41,946 bases of DNA. Source: Magnetococcales bacterium WMHbin3 (lineage in GTDB: Bacteria; Pseudomonadota; Magnetococcia; Magnetococcales; Magnetaquicoccaceae). A program made the translations under genes and the position numbers. The notes under the pieces are model-generated. The model was not told the DNA's origin and ran no database searches. It worked only from the letters and a program-made list of their open reading frames with translations. Positions 8,016 to 17,081 of this stretch are shown in pieces (the first letter of the stretch is position 1; each line of letters opens with the position of its first letter). The stretch spans positions 1 through 41,946 of the forward strand of contig PDZX01000034.1 in assembly GCA_002753185.1 (NCBI GenBank). The letters are read 5' to 3'.

Positions 8016-8775
8016 CCGAACTTGCCTCCGATGTAGTCATTGGTGCGGGGATCCTTGGCGGAACCGGAGAAGAGCGTCTCGGTATCGTCGATCTCGACGC
8101 ACTCGCCGTTGAGGAAGAAGGCGGTGCGATCCGCCAGGCGGTTGGCCTGCTGCACCAGGTTGGTGACCAGAATGATGGTGACCTCCTCCTTGAGTTCCTT
8201 GAGGACATCCTCGATGCGCATGGTGGTGACCGGATCCACCGCGATGGAGAACTCGTCGAGCATGAGGATCTCCGGGCTTTGCGACAGGGCGCGGGCGATG
8301 GTCAGGCGTTGTTGCTGGCCACCGGACAGCAGGCTGCCGAGGTGGGTCAGGCGGTCCTTGACCTCGTCCCAGAGGGCGGCGCGGCGCAGGCACCGTTCCA
8401 CCAGTTCGTTCAGATCGGCCCTGCTCCCGGCGGTTCCGGCCAGCCGGGGGGCGAGGGCCACGTTGTCGTAGACGGTCAACGGCAGCCCGACCGGCAGGGG
8501 AAAGACCACGCCGATCTTGCGTCGCAGGGCGTAGACGTTGCGCCAGGAGCGGGTTTCTATGCCGTCGATGCGGACCGTGCCGGAGACGTTCATGTTGGGC
8601 CGCATCATGTCCATGCGGTTGACCGCGTTCAAGAACGAGGTCTTGCCGCTGTTGGCTGGTCCGATGATGCCGAAGATCTCGTTCTTGCGCACCGTCAGGG
8701 AGACATTGCCCAGCGCCTTGTGAGCGCCGTAGTGGATGGAGAGGTCCTGGACCTCGATTTTGTTGTGAGCCGTGC

Positions 8776-8782
<7 letters not shown>
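8012..8782 (-). CDS. pstB: Phosphate ABC transporter ATP-binding protein, PstB paralogue lacking Q-loop Gln and switch His
   Basis: 256 residues. Walker A is GPANSGKT (41-48) and the signature LSGGQQQR (152-159) is perfect. The Q-loop position reads VVFPLP (Pro about 95 for Gln), Walker B is LMLDEF (Phe instead of Pro) and the switch segment reads LVTNLVQQ (Asn about 208 where PstB has His). This is the mirror image of the other PstB, which keeps these residues but lost its signature. The ATG at 8782 overlaps the pstA stop by 7 bp, and its own stop overlaps the next pstB by 4 bp, so the two are made together in near-equal amounts. Clear PstB family by length and sequence; the exact ATPase behaviour is inferred. 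Confidence 0.93.
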
Positions 8783-9645
<863 letters not shown>

Positions 9646-9649
9646 GGCG

Positions 9650-10552
9650 TTATCCTTTCTTCACGCCCCGGACGATGAAGTCCGCGGTCATGTTGATCAA
9701 GAAGGTGATGAAGAACAGAAAGATGCCGATGGCGAACAGGGACTGGTAGTGGGGCGAACCCACGGCGGTTTCCCCCAGTTCGGCGGCGATGGTGGCGGTC
9801 AGGGCGCGGAACGAGTCGAATACGCTGGTCGGGATGTTGATCGAGTGGCCGCTGGCCATGAGAATGGCCATGGTTTCGCCGAATCCGCGTCCCACGCCCA
9901 GCAGGCCGGCGGAGAGCAGGCCGTTCTTGGCTGCCGGCAGGACCACCTTGTGGATGGTTTGCCAGCGGGTGGCTCCCAGGGCCTCGGCCGCCTCCCGGTA
10001 GGTGTCGGGGACCGCCTTGAAGGCGTCCTCGGCGATGGAGGTGACGATCGGGGCCGCCATCAGGGCCAGGATCAGCGCCGAATTGAGCACCCCGAGGCCC
10101 ATGGGCACCTCGAAGGTGGTGATGATCAGGGGATTCATGATCGACAGGGCGATGAATCCCCACACCACGGAGGGGATCGCCGCCAGAAATTCGATGAGGA
10201 TCTTCAAAATTTCGCGGGTCTTGCCGGTGGCGAACTCCGCGATGAAGATCGCCGCGCCGATGGAGAAGGGCAGACAGATCGCCATGGCCAGCACGGTCAC
10301 CGCTGCGGTCCCGGCCACCATGGCCAGAATTCCGTAGGTCGGCTGGTGCAGCGAGGTGGGACGCCACTTGGGCGAGAAGAAGAATTCCGCCACGTTCAAG
10401 TCGTTGACGATGAATCCCAACCCCTCCTTGAAAACGAACAGGAAGATCCCCACCACGAAGACAATGGCCGAGATGCCGCAGACGAACATCAACGACTGGA
10501 AGAATTTGTCGATGAACCAGTTCTTGTCCCTGGCGTCGCTGGCGGTTGCCAT
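9650..10552 (-). CDS. pstC: Phosphate ABC transporter permease PstC
   Basis: 300 residues. An N-terminal TM (about 20-42, VCGISAIVFVVGIFLFV), a periplasmic segment with SPKWRPT, then the usual helices. The coupling loop is REAAEALGATRWQTIHKVVLP (about 192-212) followed by GVGRGFGETMAILM, a PstC hallmark. It starts one base after the phoU-fusion stop, with GGAGG 9 bp upstream, which lies in the end of that gene. Length and order are typical. Partner of PstA. Confidence 0.96.
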   Translation of the reverse strand: MATASDARDKNWFIDKFFQSLMFVCGISAIVFVVGIFLFVFKEGLGFIVNDLNVAEFFFSPKWRPTSLHQPTYGILAMVAGTAAVTVLAMAICLPFSIGAAIFIAEFATGKTREILKILIEFLAAIPSVVWGFIALSIMNPLIITTFEVPMGLGVLNSALILALMAAPIVTSIAEDAFKAVPDTYREAAEALGATRWQTIHKVVLPAAKNGLLSAGLLGVGRGFGETMAILMASGHSINIPTSVFDSFRALTATIAAELGETAVGSPHYQSLFAIGIFLFFITFLINMTADFIVRGVKKG

Positions 10553-10553
10553 G

Positions 10554-11639
10554 TCACTGTCCCTCCTTGCCGGTCAGGATATCCATCAACTGGCGCAGGC
10601 GCACCGCGAGTTCGCGATAGATCTCTTCGCAGCGCCGGTTGGCCCCCTCCCGATCGGTTTCGTTCGGGACGCTGCCCACGTCCCAATGCAGGAAGGCGGT
10701 ATGGAACGGCGGATGGGTGATGAAGGAGCGCACCGGCCCTTGCAGGCTGATGATGATGTCCATGGTCGTCATGTCGATTTCCGCCAGTCCCTTGGGTTGC
10801 ATGCGGGCCAGGTCGATGCCGATGGAGCGGGCGAATTCCGTCATGCGGGGGTGGGGTGCCGTGGCGGGCATGCGACCGGCGCTCTGGAACCGGCAGTGCA
10901 TGTCGTACCCTTTGCGGGCGATGGCCTCGGCCAGCAGGCCCAGGGCGTGGTTTTCTTCATCCACGAAGAGGATATTGATCGTCTTGGGTTGTGGGGTTTC
11001 GCCGGTGAGCCAGAAGAGGATCTCCTCGCACAGGTTAGTGGCCCGGTTGCCCACCCGCTCCAGCATGGTGAAGATGACGTAGAGGTCCATCACGTCCCGC
11101 GAGTGACCCGCGTTGGCGTTGCCTTCCGCCACCAGATCGCGGATGGCCGTGTCCAGTTCCTTGCCGAGTTGGGGGTTCATTTCCATGGTGCTGCGCGCCA
11201 GACCGGCATTTTCCTCGGCGAAGGCGGTCATGGTTTGCCGCAGCATGGTCCGGGAGTGGGTCGTCATGCTTTCCAGTTCCTGCCGCAACAGGCCGGAGGG
11301 GGGCGCGGGGAGATCCAGGGACTCGCGGCAGATGTTGACCGCGTAGTCCGCGATCCGTTCCAGGTCGTAGATCATGCGCAAGGTGGAGGAGATCATGCGC
11401 AGATGGCCGGCACTGGGCAGGTGGCGGGCGATGAATGCATGGCAGAGGCGATCCAGTTCCCGGCACTGCCGGTCGAGGGGATGGTCCTGCAAAATGGTCA
11501 TGTTGGCCAGGATTTCGTTGCCGGTGAAGAGGGCCTGCATGGCGTTCTTGAGGGCGATTTCCACCCCTTCGCCCATGGCCGTCACCGCGACGCGAATTTC
11601 GTTGAGATCCTGTTGTAATCTTTTTTCATAAATGGGCAT
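10554..11639 (-). CDS. phoU: PhoU fused to a catalytically dead LMW-phosphatase/ArsC-like domain
   Basis: 361 residues, about 140 more than ordinary PhoU. Residues 1-215 are the two three-helix PhoU repeats with metal-site helices YDLERIADYA (91-100) and MLERVGNRATNL (192-203). PhoU normally links the Pst transporter to PhoR and represses the Pho response. Residues about 219-355 follow the low-molecular-weight tyrosine phosphatase/arsenate reductase pattern: INILFV, AEAIARK, SAGRMP, HPRMTEFARSIGIDLARMQPK, MDIIISL, then HWDVGS. The active-site loop that should read CxxNxCRS is DEENHALG (227-234), so the catalytic Cys and Arg are missing, and the DP general-acid motif is also lost. The domain may bind phosphate or a partner without catalysis (inference). 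It sits between pstS and pstC. Confidence 0.88.
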   Translation of the reverse strand: MPIYEKRLQQDLNEIRVAVTAMGEGVEIALKNAMQALFTGNEILANMTILQDHPLDRQCRELDRLCHAFIARHLPSAGHLRMISSTLRMIYDLERIADYAVNICRESLDLPAPPSGLLRQELESMTTHSRTMLRQTMTAFAEENAGLARSTMEMNPQLGKELDTAIRDLVAEGNANAGHSRDVMDLYVIFTMLERVGNRATNLCEEILFWLTGETPQPKTINILFVDEENHALGLLAEAIARKGYDMHCRFQSAGRMPATAPHPRMTEFARSIGIDLARMQPKGLAEIDMTTMDIIISLQGPVRSFITHPPFHTAFLHWDVGSVPNETDREGANRRCEEIYRELAVRLRQLMDILTGKEGQ

Positions 11640-11677
11640 TGCTTGCTCCGTCGATTCTGCGTGGACACGATTGGCGC

Positions 11678-11712
11678 GAACCGCCCGGATCGGATGTGTC
11701 GCCGGGCGGTTC
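11678..11712. other. Strong hairpin between pstS and phoU
   Basis: Perfect 11-bp inverted repeat GAACCGCCCGG/CCGGGCGGTTC with a 13-base loop, in the 107-bp gap between the pstS stop and the phoU start. On the minus (operon) strand no T-run follows, so it is more likely an RNA-stability or attenuation element. Such an element lets the binding protein be made in excess of the membrane subunits. The rest of the gap shows nothing else. Confidence 0.5.
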
Positions 11713-11746
11713 TGTTTGTATTCAATGGTGATTGTTGCAAGAAAAA

Positions 11747-12631
11747 TTATTTCTTGCAGGTGACGGGTCGCACCGGGGCGTAACCTTTATCCATGATGAT
11801 GCACTGGCCGGTATCGCTTTTGATCCAGTCGAGGTAGGTCTTGACCTCCCCGGCCGGTTCCCCTTTGGTGTACATGAACAGAGGCCGGGCGACCGGATAG
11901 GTCTTCTTGACCGCGTTGTCCATGTTCGCCTCGACTGCGGGCGAGTTGTCGTCCTTGGAGACCGGGAGTTTCTTGACCAGGGGGCTGTCGTAGGCCAGGC
12001 CGCTGTAGCCGATGGCGCAGGGGGTCTTTTCCACCAGATCGACCACGTCCTTGGAGCCGTGCATGTCCTTGGTGCCCAGGCGGAAATCCCGTTTTTCGCC
12101 CAGGACCGCCTCCTGGAAGTAGACGTAGGTTCCGGAGTTGTTCTGTCGGCTGACCACGATGATCTGGTTGTTTTTGCAGCCTGGCACCGTGAGGCCCAGT
12201 TTGCTCCAGTTGTCGATCTTGCCGCCGTCGCCATAGATCTCGGCGAGCTGGGCGATGGAGATGGACTTGATCGGATTGTCCTTGTGGACGAAAATGGCCA
12301 GGGCGTCATAGCCCACCAGGTGCTCGATCGGGGTATGGCCGTTTTTCTTGGCGGCGTCGATCTCCTTGTCCTTCATGGCGCGGCTGGAGTTGGCCAGGTC
12401 CACGGTGCCGTTGATCATGGCGGCGATGCCGGTGCCCGATCCGCCGCCGGTCACGGCCACGGCCACTTCGGGTTTGACCTTCTGATAGGCCTCCGCCCAG
12501 GCTTGCGCCACGTTGACCAGGGTATCGGAGCCTTTGTTCTGGATCATGGTGCGGGCGGAGGCATCCTGGACGGCGAGAAGTTGCATGATCGAGGCGAGGA
12601 TGGCGGCACTGGCAAAAGATTTCAATTTCAT
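11747..12631 (-). CDS. pstS: Phosphate-binding periplasmic protein PstS
   Basis: 294 residues. MKLKSFASAAILASIMQLLA... up to ASARTM is a standard Sec signal peptide (cleavage likely near ASA-RT, residue about 26). The mature protein shows IQNKGSDTLVNVAQAW, GGGSGTGIAAMINGTVDLANSSR, a phosphate-binding loop region SRQNNSGTYVYF and AIGYSGLAY, all typical of PstS. The start at 12631 has AAGGG 8 bp upstream; an upstream in-frame start at 12694 would put the Pho box inside the gene and is rejected. First gene of the pst operon. Confidence 0.95.
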   Translation of the reverse strand: MKLKSFASAAILASIMQLLAVQDASARTMIQNKGSDTLVNVAQAWAEAYQKVKPEVAVAVTGGGSGTGIAAMINGTVDLANSSRAMKDKEIDAAKKNGHTPIEHLVGYDALAIFVHKDNPIKSISIAQLAEIYGDGGKIDNWSKLGLTVPGCKNNQIIVVSRQNNSGTYVYFQEAVLGEKRDFRLGTKDMHGSKDVVDLVEKTPCAIGYSGLAYDSPLVKKLPVSKDDNSPAVEANMDNAVKKTYPVARPLFMYTKGEPAGEVKTYLDWIKSDTGQCIIMDKGYAPVRPVTCKK

Positions 12632-12671
12632 GTTCGTTACCCTTGATATAAGCTGAATGGTGGAATCGACA

Positions 12672-12689
12672 GTGACCGGATTGTGACAG
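12672..12689 (-). promoter_or_regulatory. Pho box upstream of pstS
   Basis: On the minus strand the sequence reads CTGTCAC-AATC-CGGTCAC, two PhoB half-sites with the 11-bp period of the consensus CTGTCAT-A(A/T)A(A/T)-CTGTCAT. It lies 40 bp upstream of the pstS ATG. A TATATC box at about 12645 is a plausible -10. A PhoB-type regulator is encoded at 17082-17786. The same site lies between pstS and the divergent P-loop gene. Confidence 0.75.
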
Positions 12690-12710
12690 GGCATTGTTAA
12701 AGCTTTATAA
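12681..12710 (+). promoter_or_regulatory. Putative promoter of the P-loop NTPase/FHA-phosphatase pair
   Basis: TTGTGA (12681-12686), an 18-bp spacer and TTATAA (12705-12710) on the plus strand, about 46 bp upstream of the chosen TTG start. The -35-like box overlaps the Pho box, so the divergent genes may share PhoB control. Inferred from spacing and sequence only. Confidence 0.4.
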
Positions 12711-12756
12711 AAAATCGAAGAAAACTTTATTAAACCGTTACGAAGGGGAGATCCTG

Positions 12757-13368
12757 TTGATTGCCATTGGCCTGCATCCCTACCAGAACATTCAGGAAAT
12801 CAAGGGGATTCCCTTTCCCCCTGGCGTCCGTTTTCAACAGATTCTGATCCTCGGTCCGCCGGGTGTGGGCAAGAGCACTCAGATACGACGCCTGGGCGGC
12901 TGGATCGAGGAGGGGCATCTCGACCTGGCCGGGCCGTTCTGGTGGCGCAGCAAGGCCTTGGCCTTCATTCCCAGGGAGTTGCACCTTTATTTGCCATTCC
13001 AGGGCAGCCAGGAGTCTCTTTCCGTGTACAGCCGGGAGGCATTGTCCTCCCCGGCGCCGTTGGATTTCCCGCGCATCCGCATTCCTCCACGGCGTGATAC
13101 CTTTTTTGCCATGGATTGGCTGCAAAAATACGTTTTCGAGTTCCTGCTCCCCCCGCCGGACACGGTATTCGCGATGCGCACGGAACGTCGGGAGCGGCAC
13201 ACCCATCCCGTGGATGACGACCTGACCTTGGAGCAGGTCACCCGGCAATTGCTCATCTTCTGGAATGTGGCCAAGCATCTGCATCGGTGCGGCATGCTGG
13301 TGTACATTCGTACCGGTTGTCACGAACCTCCCCTGGAAATCATCGACAGCATGGATGGCGCGATATGA
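12757..13368 (+). CDS. P-loop NTPase of unknown function, paired with an FHA-phosphatase
   Basis: About 203 residues. IAIGLHPYQN leads to FQQILILGPPGVGKSTQIRRLG, a clear Walker A (GPPGVGKST) preceded by a hydrophobic strand. Later parts include LAFIPRELHLYLPFQ, MDWLQKYVFEFLLPPPDTVFAM and LLIFWNVAKHLHRCGMLVYIR. I see no NKxD motif, so it is not an obvious small GTPase; a kinase-like or regulatory ATPase is possible. The frame is open upstream to 12694, but AAGGGGAG lies 6 bp before the TTG at 12757, so I chose that start. The stop overlaps the next ATG (ATGA, 13365-13368). It diverges from pstS and may share its Pho box. Confidence 0.7.
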   Translation: MIAIGLHPYQNIQEIKGIPFPPGVRFQQILILGPPGVGKSTQIRRLGGWIEEGHLDLAGPFWWRSKALAFIPRELHLYLPFQGSQESLSVYSREALSSPAPLDFPRIRIPPRRDTFFAMDWLQKYVFEFLLPPPDTVFAMRTERRERHTHPVDDDLTLEQVTRQLLIFWNVAKHLHRCGMLVYIRTGCHEPPLEIIDSMDGAI

Positions 13369-14774
13369 AAATAATTAATAAAATAAAACAATTTTTGAAT
13401 AATTGTCGCCGGGGTGGGGTTTTGATCGAAGAGGGGGAGTACGATTTCAGTGGCACCTGCGTGAACGTGCCGGTGGATGACGCGAGTTGCGTGTTGCGAC
13501 TGGGGGGCGAGTCGGGCAAGCGCCTGGAACTCTATCCCGTGGCTGCGGGCGTCCACGCCAATCCCAACCATCGGATCTGGATTCTGGTGGATCCGGATCG
13601 TTTTTTCACCGAACCGGGGGGGTACATTCTTCTGAAACCGGGGGTGCAATGGATCATCGGTCGTCAGCAGGAGATGCAGGCCGTTGCCTTTCAGTTTCCG
13701 CCCTGGGTGGCCAATCGTCATCTGTTGATCGAACATCGGTGGGACCATCTCTATTTGCAGGATCTGAAAACCGACACCGGTTCCCATCTGACCGTTCACC
13801 GGGACGAGACGAGCTTCCGGCGTGTGATCGACTGGCGCGAGGAGCGGTTGCGACAGGTCCGGGAGATTTTCGGCGGGCCGTTGTCCCCATTGCCGGCGGA
13901 GGAGGCGTTGCGTCGTCTGCAACAGGCCCATCTCATGCTGCGCGCCACCTGGGCGACGGCGGGCGATCACCCGGCCCCGGCCATTCTGCACATCTCCACG
14001 CCGATTCCCATTCTGGTCGGGGATCTGCACGCGCACACGGACAATCTGCTGACCCTGTTGACCACCGGAGGGTGTCTGTCCGCACTGGAAGCGGGTCGCG
14101 CCAAGCTGATCTTTCTCGGTGACGCGGTCCATCCCGACGAGGGCGGGAATCTGGCGGACATGACCGGTTCGTTGCTGATGATGGATCTGATTTTTTCGTT
14201 GATGATGCGTTTTCCGGGGCGGGTGGTTTATTTGCGTGGCAACCATGATGGTTGTGACGAGGAGATCAGCAAACGGGGGGTTTCCCAGGGCCTGGCTTGG
14301 CGGAAGACGATGATGGCCATGCGTGGCGCAGCCTATGCCGAGGCGATGCTGGCCTTCTATGAGGACCTGCCTTACATCGTGATTCACCCCAGGGTGGTGG
14401 CCTGTCACGCGGCGCCGTTCGTAGTCAAGGTGAACGGGGCGATCCTGGCCAATTTGCGCCAATATCCCGGCCTGTTGCGACAGTTGATCTGGAACCGTCT
14501 CCATCGTCCCGCCTGTCCTGGCGGTTATCGGGCCAAGGACGTGCGCAATTTCCTGCACGCCGTGGCCGGGCCTTCCCATCCCCCGCTGGTGGTGGGGCAC
14601 ACGCCGCTGGATGATCATCATGCCCTGTGGATGCACGTGGGGGGCATCGAGAATCATCATATTCTTTATGGGGGGTGTCCGACGACCATGAGTTGGATCA
14701 CGTTCACGGAGGGGTTGCTGACCGCGTGGGAGTATCCGGTGGAGCCTTTGTCGGAAAGAATCGCCGGGAGGTGA
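13365..14774 (+). CDS. FHA-like domain fused to a PPP-family Ser/Thr protein phosphatase
   Basis: 469 residues. Around residues 85-150 an FHA-like pattern is present: WIIGRQQ, WVANRHLLIEH and YLQDLKTDTGSHLTV correspond to the GR, SxxH and DLxSxNGT signatures of phosphothreonine readers. From about 215 the metallophosphatase motifs of the PPP family follow in order: GDLHAHTDN (about 219), GDAVHPDEGG (about 252), RGNHDG (about 291), CHAAPF (about 347) and VGHTPLD (about 410). All metal ligands look present, so it should be active. The ATG at 13365 overlaps the P-loop gene stop. The reader-plus-eraser layout suggests removal of Ser/Thr phosphate from a specific partner, perhaps a target of the kinase at 24190-25482 (inference). 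Confidence 0.8.
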   Translation: MKIINKIKQFLNNCRRGGVLIEEGEYDFSGTCVNVPVDDASCVLRLGGESGKRLELYPVAAGVHANPNHRIWILVDPDRFFTEPGGYILLKPGVQWIIGRQQEMQAVAFQFPPWVANRHLLIEHRWDHLYLQDLKTDTGSHLTVHRDETSFRRVIDWREERLRQVREIFGGPLSPLPAEEALRRLQQAHLMLRATWATAGDHPAPAILHISTPIPILVGDLHAHTDNLLTLLTTGGCLSALEAGRAKLIFLGDAVHPDEGGNLADMTGSLLMMDLIFSLMMRFPGRVVYLRGNHDGCDEEISKRGVSQGLAWRKTMMAMRGAAYAEAMLAFYEDLPYIVIHPRVVACHAAPFVVKVNGAILANLRQYPGLLRQLIWNRLHRPACPGGYRAKDVRNFLHAVAGPSHPPLVVGHTPLDDHHALWMHVGGIENHHILYGGCPTTMSWITFTEGLLTAWEYPVEPLSERIAGR

Positions 14775-14785
14775 GCACCTCCCGG
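14764..14785. terminator. Palindromic hairpin between convergent phosphatase and pit genes
   Basis: Perfect inverted repeat CCGGGAGGTG/CACCTCCCGG with a 2-base centre, overlapping the TGA of the phosphatase gene and 16 bp from the pit stop. It has no T-run on either side. Its place between convergent genes suggests a bidirectional terminator or transcript-end stabiliser. Confidence 0.5.
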
Positions 14786-14801
14786 ACGAAACGCATGACT
14801 G

Positions 14802-16067
14802 TCAGCCGAAGATTCCCTTGATGATGAAGAAAAAGGCTGCGGCGCCAAGTGCGCCGGCGGGGACCGTGATCAACCAGGAGATGACGATATTGAAGATCAC
14901 GCGCAGATCCAGCGCGCCGATGCCTCGCGCCAGACCGACCCCCATCACCGAACCCACGGCGATGTGGGTGGTGGAGACCGGCATGCCGGTTTTGGAGGCC
15001 AGCACCACCACGGTGGCTGCCGCCAGCGTGGCGGAGAAGGCGCGGCTCGGGGTCAGTTCGGTGATTTTGGTGCCGATGGTGGCGATCACCTTGGTCCCGT
15101 AGGTCGCCAGGCCGACGACGATGGCGATGCCGCCGAGGAACAGCACCCACAGGGGCAGGGGGGCGCTCTTGCTGACCTTGCCTCCGGTGTTCACCACGTC
15201 CAGGACCGCAGCCAGGGGACCGATGCCGTTGGCCACGTCGTTGGAGCCGTGGGCGAAACACATGGCGGAGGCGGTGAAGACCATCATGGGGATGAACACC
15301 TTCTCCGCGCTCGCGTAACGGTGATCCTTGTCGGCTTCGGGATCTTCCTGGATCTTTTCGATCATCACCTTGCCGATCAGGGCGCACATGACGCCGACGA
15401 GTGCCGCCAGCATGAAGGTTTCGACGTCGTTCAACTTCAGCTTAAGATGGGTCAACCCCTTGAAGAAGGTGACCAGCGCCACCATGAAGCCGACCAGGAA
15501 GATGTAGTAAGGACCACGTTTCTTGGCGCTCTGGAAGGGGTTGTCGGTTTCCAGGATCAGTTTGCGGATGCTCAGGGTCAGCAGGAAGGCAACGAGGCCG
15601 CCCAGGACCGGCGAGATGAACCAGGAGGCCACGATGGTGCCCATTTTGTCCCATTTGACCACATCCATGCCTACGCCGACTGCGGCGAATCCGGCCACCG
15701 CGCCCACGATGGTGTGGGTGGTGGAGACCGGCCAGCCGAAATGGGTGGCGATATGCAGCCAGATGGCGGTGGCCAGCAGGGCTGATGTCATGCCATACAT
15801 GAGCAGATGGGGATGGCCGACCATGGCGTTGGGGTCCACGATCCCCTGACGAATGGTGGCGGTCACCTCGCCACCGGCGATGAAGGCGCCGGCGAACTCG
15901 AAAATGGCGGCGATGATCACCGCGTTGCGAATGGAAAGGGAACCCGACCCCACCGGCGGTCCCATGGCGTTGGCCACGTCGTTGGCGCCGATCGCCCAGC
16001 AGGCATAGAAGGCGAATATCATGGCCATGGTTGTGAAGATGCTACCGTACTGCGCAATAATTTCCAT
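14802..16067 (-). CDS. pit: Inorganic phosphate transporter, Pit family
   Basis: 421 residues, low-affinity phosphate (metal-phosphate) symporter in the inner membrane. Both PHO4 halves carry the family signature: WAIGANDVANAMGPPVGSGS near residue 26 and FAHGSNDVANGIGPLAAV near 274. The repeated GWPVSTTHTIVGA (about 113) and GMPVSTTHIAVGS (about 360) are also present. About ten hydrophobic helices are visible. The ATG at 16067 has GGGAG upstream; a TTG one codon earlier is possible. It follows the DUF47 gene by 27 bp. Having Pit next to Pst gives low- and high-affinity uptake in one region. Confidence 0.95.
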   Translation of the reverse strand: MEIIAQYGSIFTTMAMIFAFYACWAIGANDVANAMGPPVGSGSLSIRNAVIIAAIFEFAGAFIAGGEVTATIRQGIVDPNAMVGHPHLLMYGMTSALLATAIWLHIATHFGWPVSTTHTIVGAVAGFAAVGVGMDVVKWDKMGTIVASWFISPVLGGLVAFLLTLSIRKLILETDNPFQSAKKRGPYYIFLVGFMVALVTFFKGLTHLKLKLNDVETFMLAALVGVMCALIGKVMIEKIQEDPEADKDHRYASAEKVFIPMMVFTASAMCFAHGSNDVANGIGPLAAVLDVVNTGGKVSKSAPLPLWVLFLGGIAIVVGLATYGTKVIATIGTKITELTPSRAFSATLAAATVVVLASKTGMPVSTTHIAVGSVMGVGLARGIGALDLRVIFNIVISWLITVPAGALGAAAFFFIIKGIFG

Positions 16068-16094
16068 CAATCATTCTCCCGTGTAAGTTACCGT

Positions 16095-16775
16095 TTAGCG
16101 TGCCAACAAAAGGCGGACCCGGCTGCCGGCCTTGTCCGCAGCGGCGGGAATTCTGGACAGTTCATCCAACACCTGTGACCAGTAGATGACTGCCAGTGGC
16201 GCAACCGCCCCTTCCACCTCGAAGAGACGCCCGGCGAGTCGTTGCATGGTCCCTTCGGCATCCTTTCTGGCAGCGCCCAACTCTTCGATCAACCCCATGA
16301 CCAGTTTGGCCTCGCGACCGGCGAAACCGGTTTCCACCAGTTCGTCCATTTCTTCCATGATGCGTTTGGATTGCTGGACGACATGCAGGCATTTGCGAGT
16401 CGCATCCTTCAACTCTTCCCCGACTGCGGTCGAGGGGGGGTGTTGGGCGACCAGCAGGCGATTGGCCAGGCGCAGGCACTCGTCGGCCACCTCGTCGTTG
16501 AAATCCAGGATGACGAGCAGGTCGCGGCGGTCCACGGCCATGAACAGACTCTTGGGCAGATGCAGGAAGAGATCGTTCTCCATGGTTTCCGCTTCTTTTT
16601 CGAGTTCCTGGATGCGTGTGGCAATGGCCTGAACCTGATTGCGGTCGCCCGCCACCACGGCATCGATCAGCGTGGGCAATTGTTCCGCGCATTCGTTCAC
16701 CTTGCGCATGTGTTGTTGCAGCGCCTTGAACGGCGATTTGCCGAACAGACTTTGAAGAGGGCTGAGTGTGTCCAT
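16095..16775 (-). CDS. DUF47/PhoU-like Pit accessory protein
   Basis: 226 residues, nearly all helical and acidic. It has the family layout: SPLQSLFGKSPFKALQQHM at the start, IQELEKEAETMENDLFLHLPKSLFMAVDRRDLLVILDFNDEVAD near residues 70-115, and IEELGAARKDAEGTMQRL near the end. DUF47 (TIGR00153) proteins are PhoU relatives commonly encoded beside pit, and they are thought to regulate it. The start at 16775 (MDTLSPLQ) fits the family; AAGGAG is 12 bp upstream, a long spacing. The frame is open 37 codons further upstream without similarity to the family. Same transcription unit as pit. Confidence 0.9.
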   Translation of the reverse strand: MDTLSPLQSLFGKSPFKALQQHMRKVNECAEQLPTLIDAVVAGDRNQVQAIATRIQELEKEAETMENDLFLHLPKSLFMAVDRRDLLVILDFNDEVADECLRLANRLLVAQHPPSTAVGEELKDATRKCLHVVQQSKRIMEEMDELVETGFAGREAKLVMGLIEELGAARKDAEGTMQRLAGRLFEVEGAVAPLAVIYWSQVLDELSRIPAAADKAGSRVRLLLAR

Positions 16776-17081
16776 AAGATGCGGCGACTCCTTGCATGTA
16801 AATTGAAATGGCTCGATACAGTGTTTTTCGATGGGATCATGAATGTGACCGATGCTCTTTTCGCGTTGTTCTCCTTGGCTTATCACGTGGTGTTGCAGGT
16901 TATCATTAAATGTTTGTAGGGCAATTTAAAAGATCTTTATTAAGAAAAAATCAATCATGTGTTAAGAGTTTATTAAATTTTGACTGGGTATCCGGCTGCC
17001 GGCGCCTGGCAGGCGAACGATTATCCATGGACCGCAAATGCGGTTCATGGTTTCATTGGGCAGGCAGAAAGATAAAAGATG
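16776..17081. other. Intergenic region between the DUF47 gene and phoB, with a hairpin
   Basis: AT-rich stretch (about 16905-16985) followed by a GC-rich part. A hairpin CCATGGACCGC/GCGGTTCATGG (one G-T pair) with loop AAAT lies at 17025-17050, just beyond the phoB stop. It may help end the phoB transcript, though no T-run follows on either strand. The DUF47-pit promoter must lie in the AT-rich part, but I cannot pick boxes with confidence. I see no gene. Confidence 0.4.
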
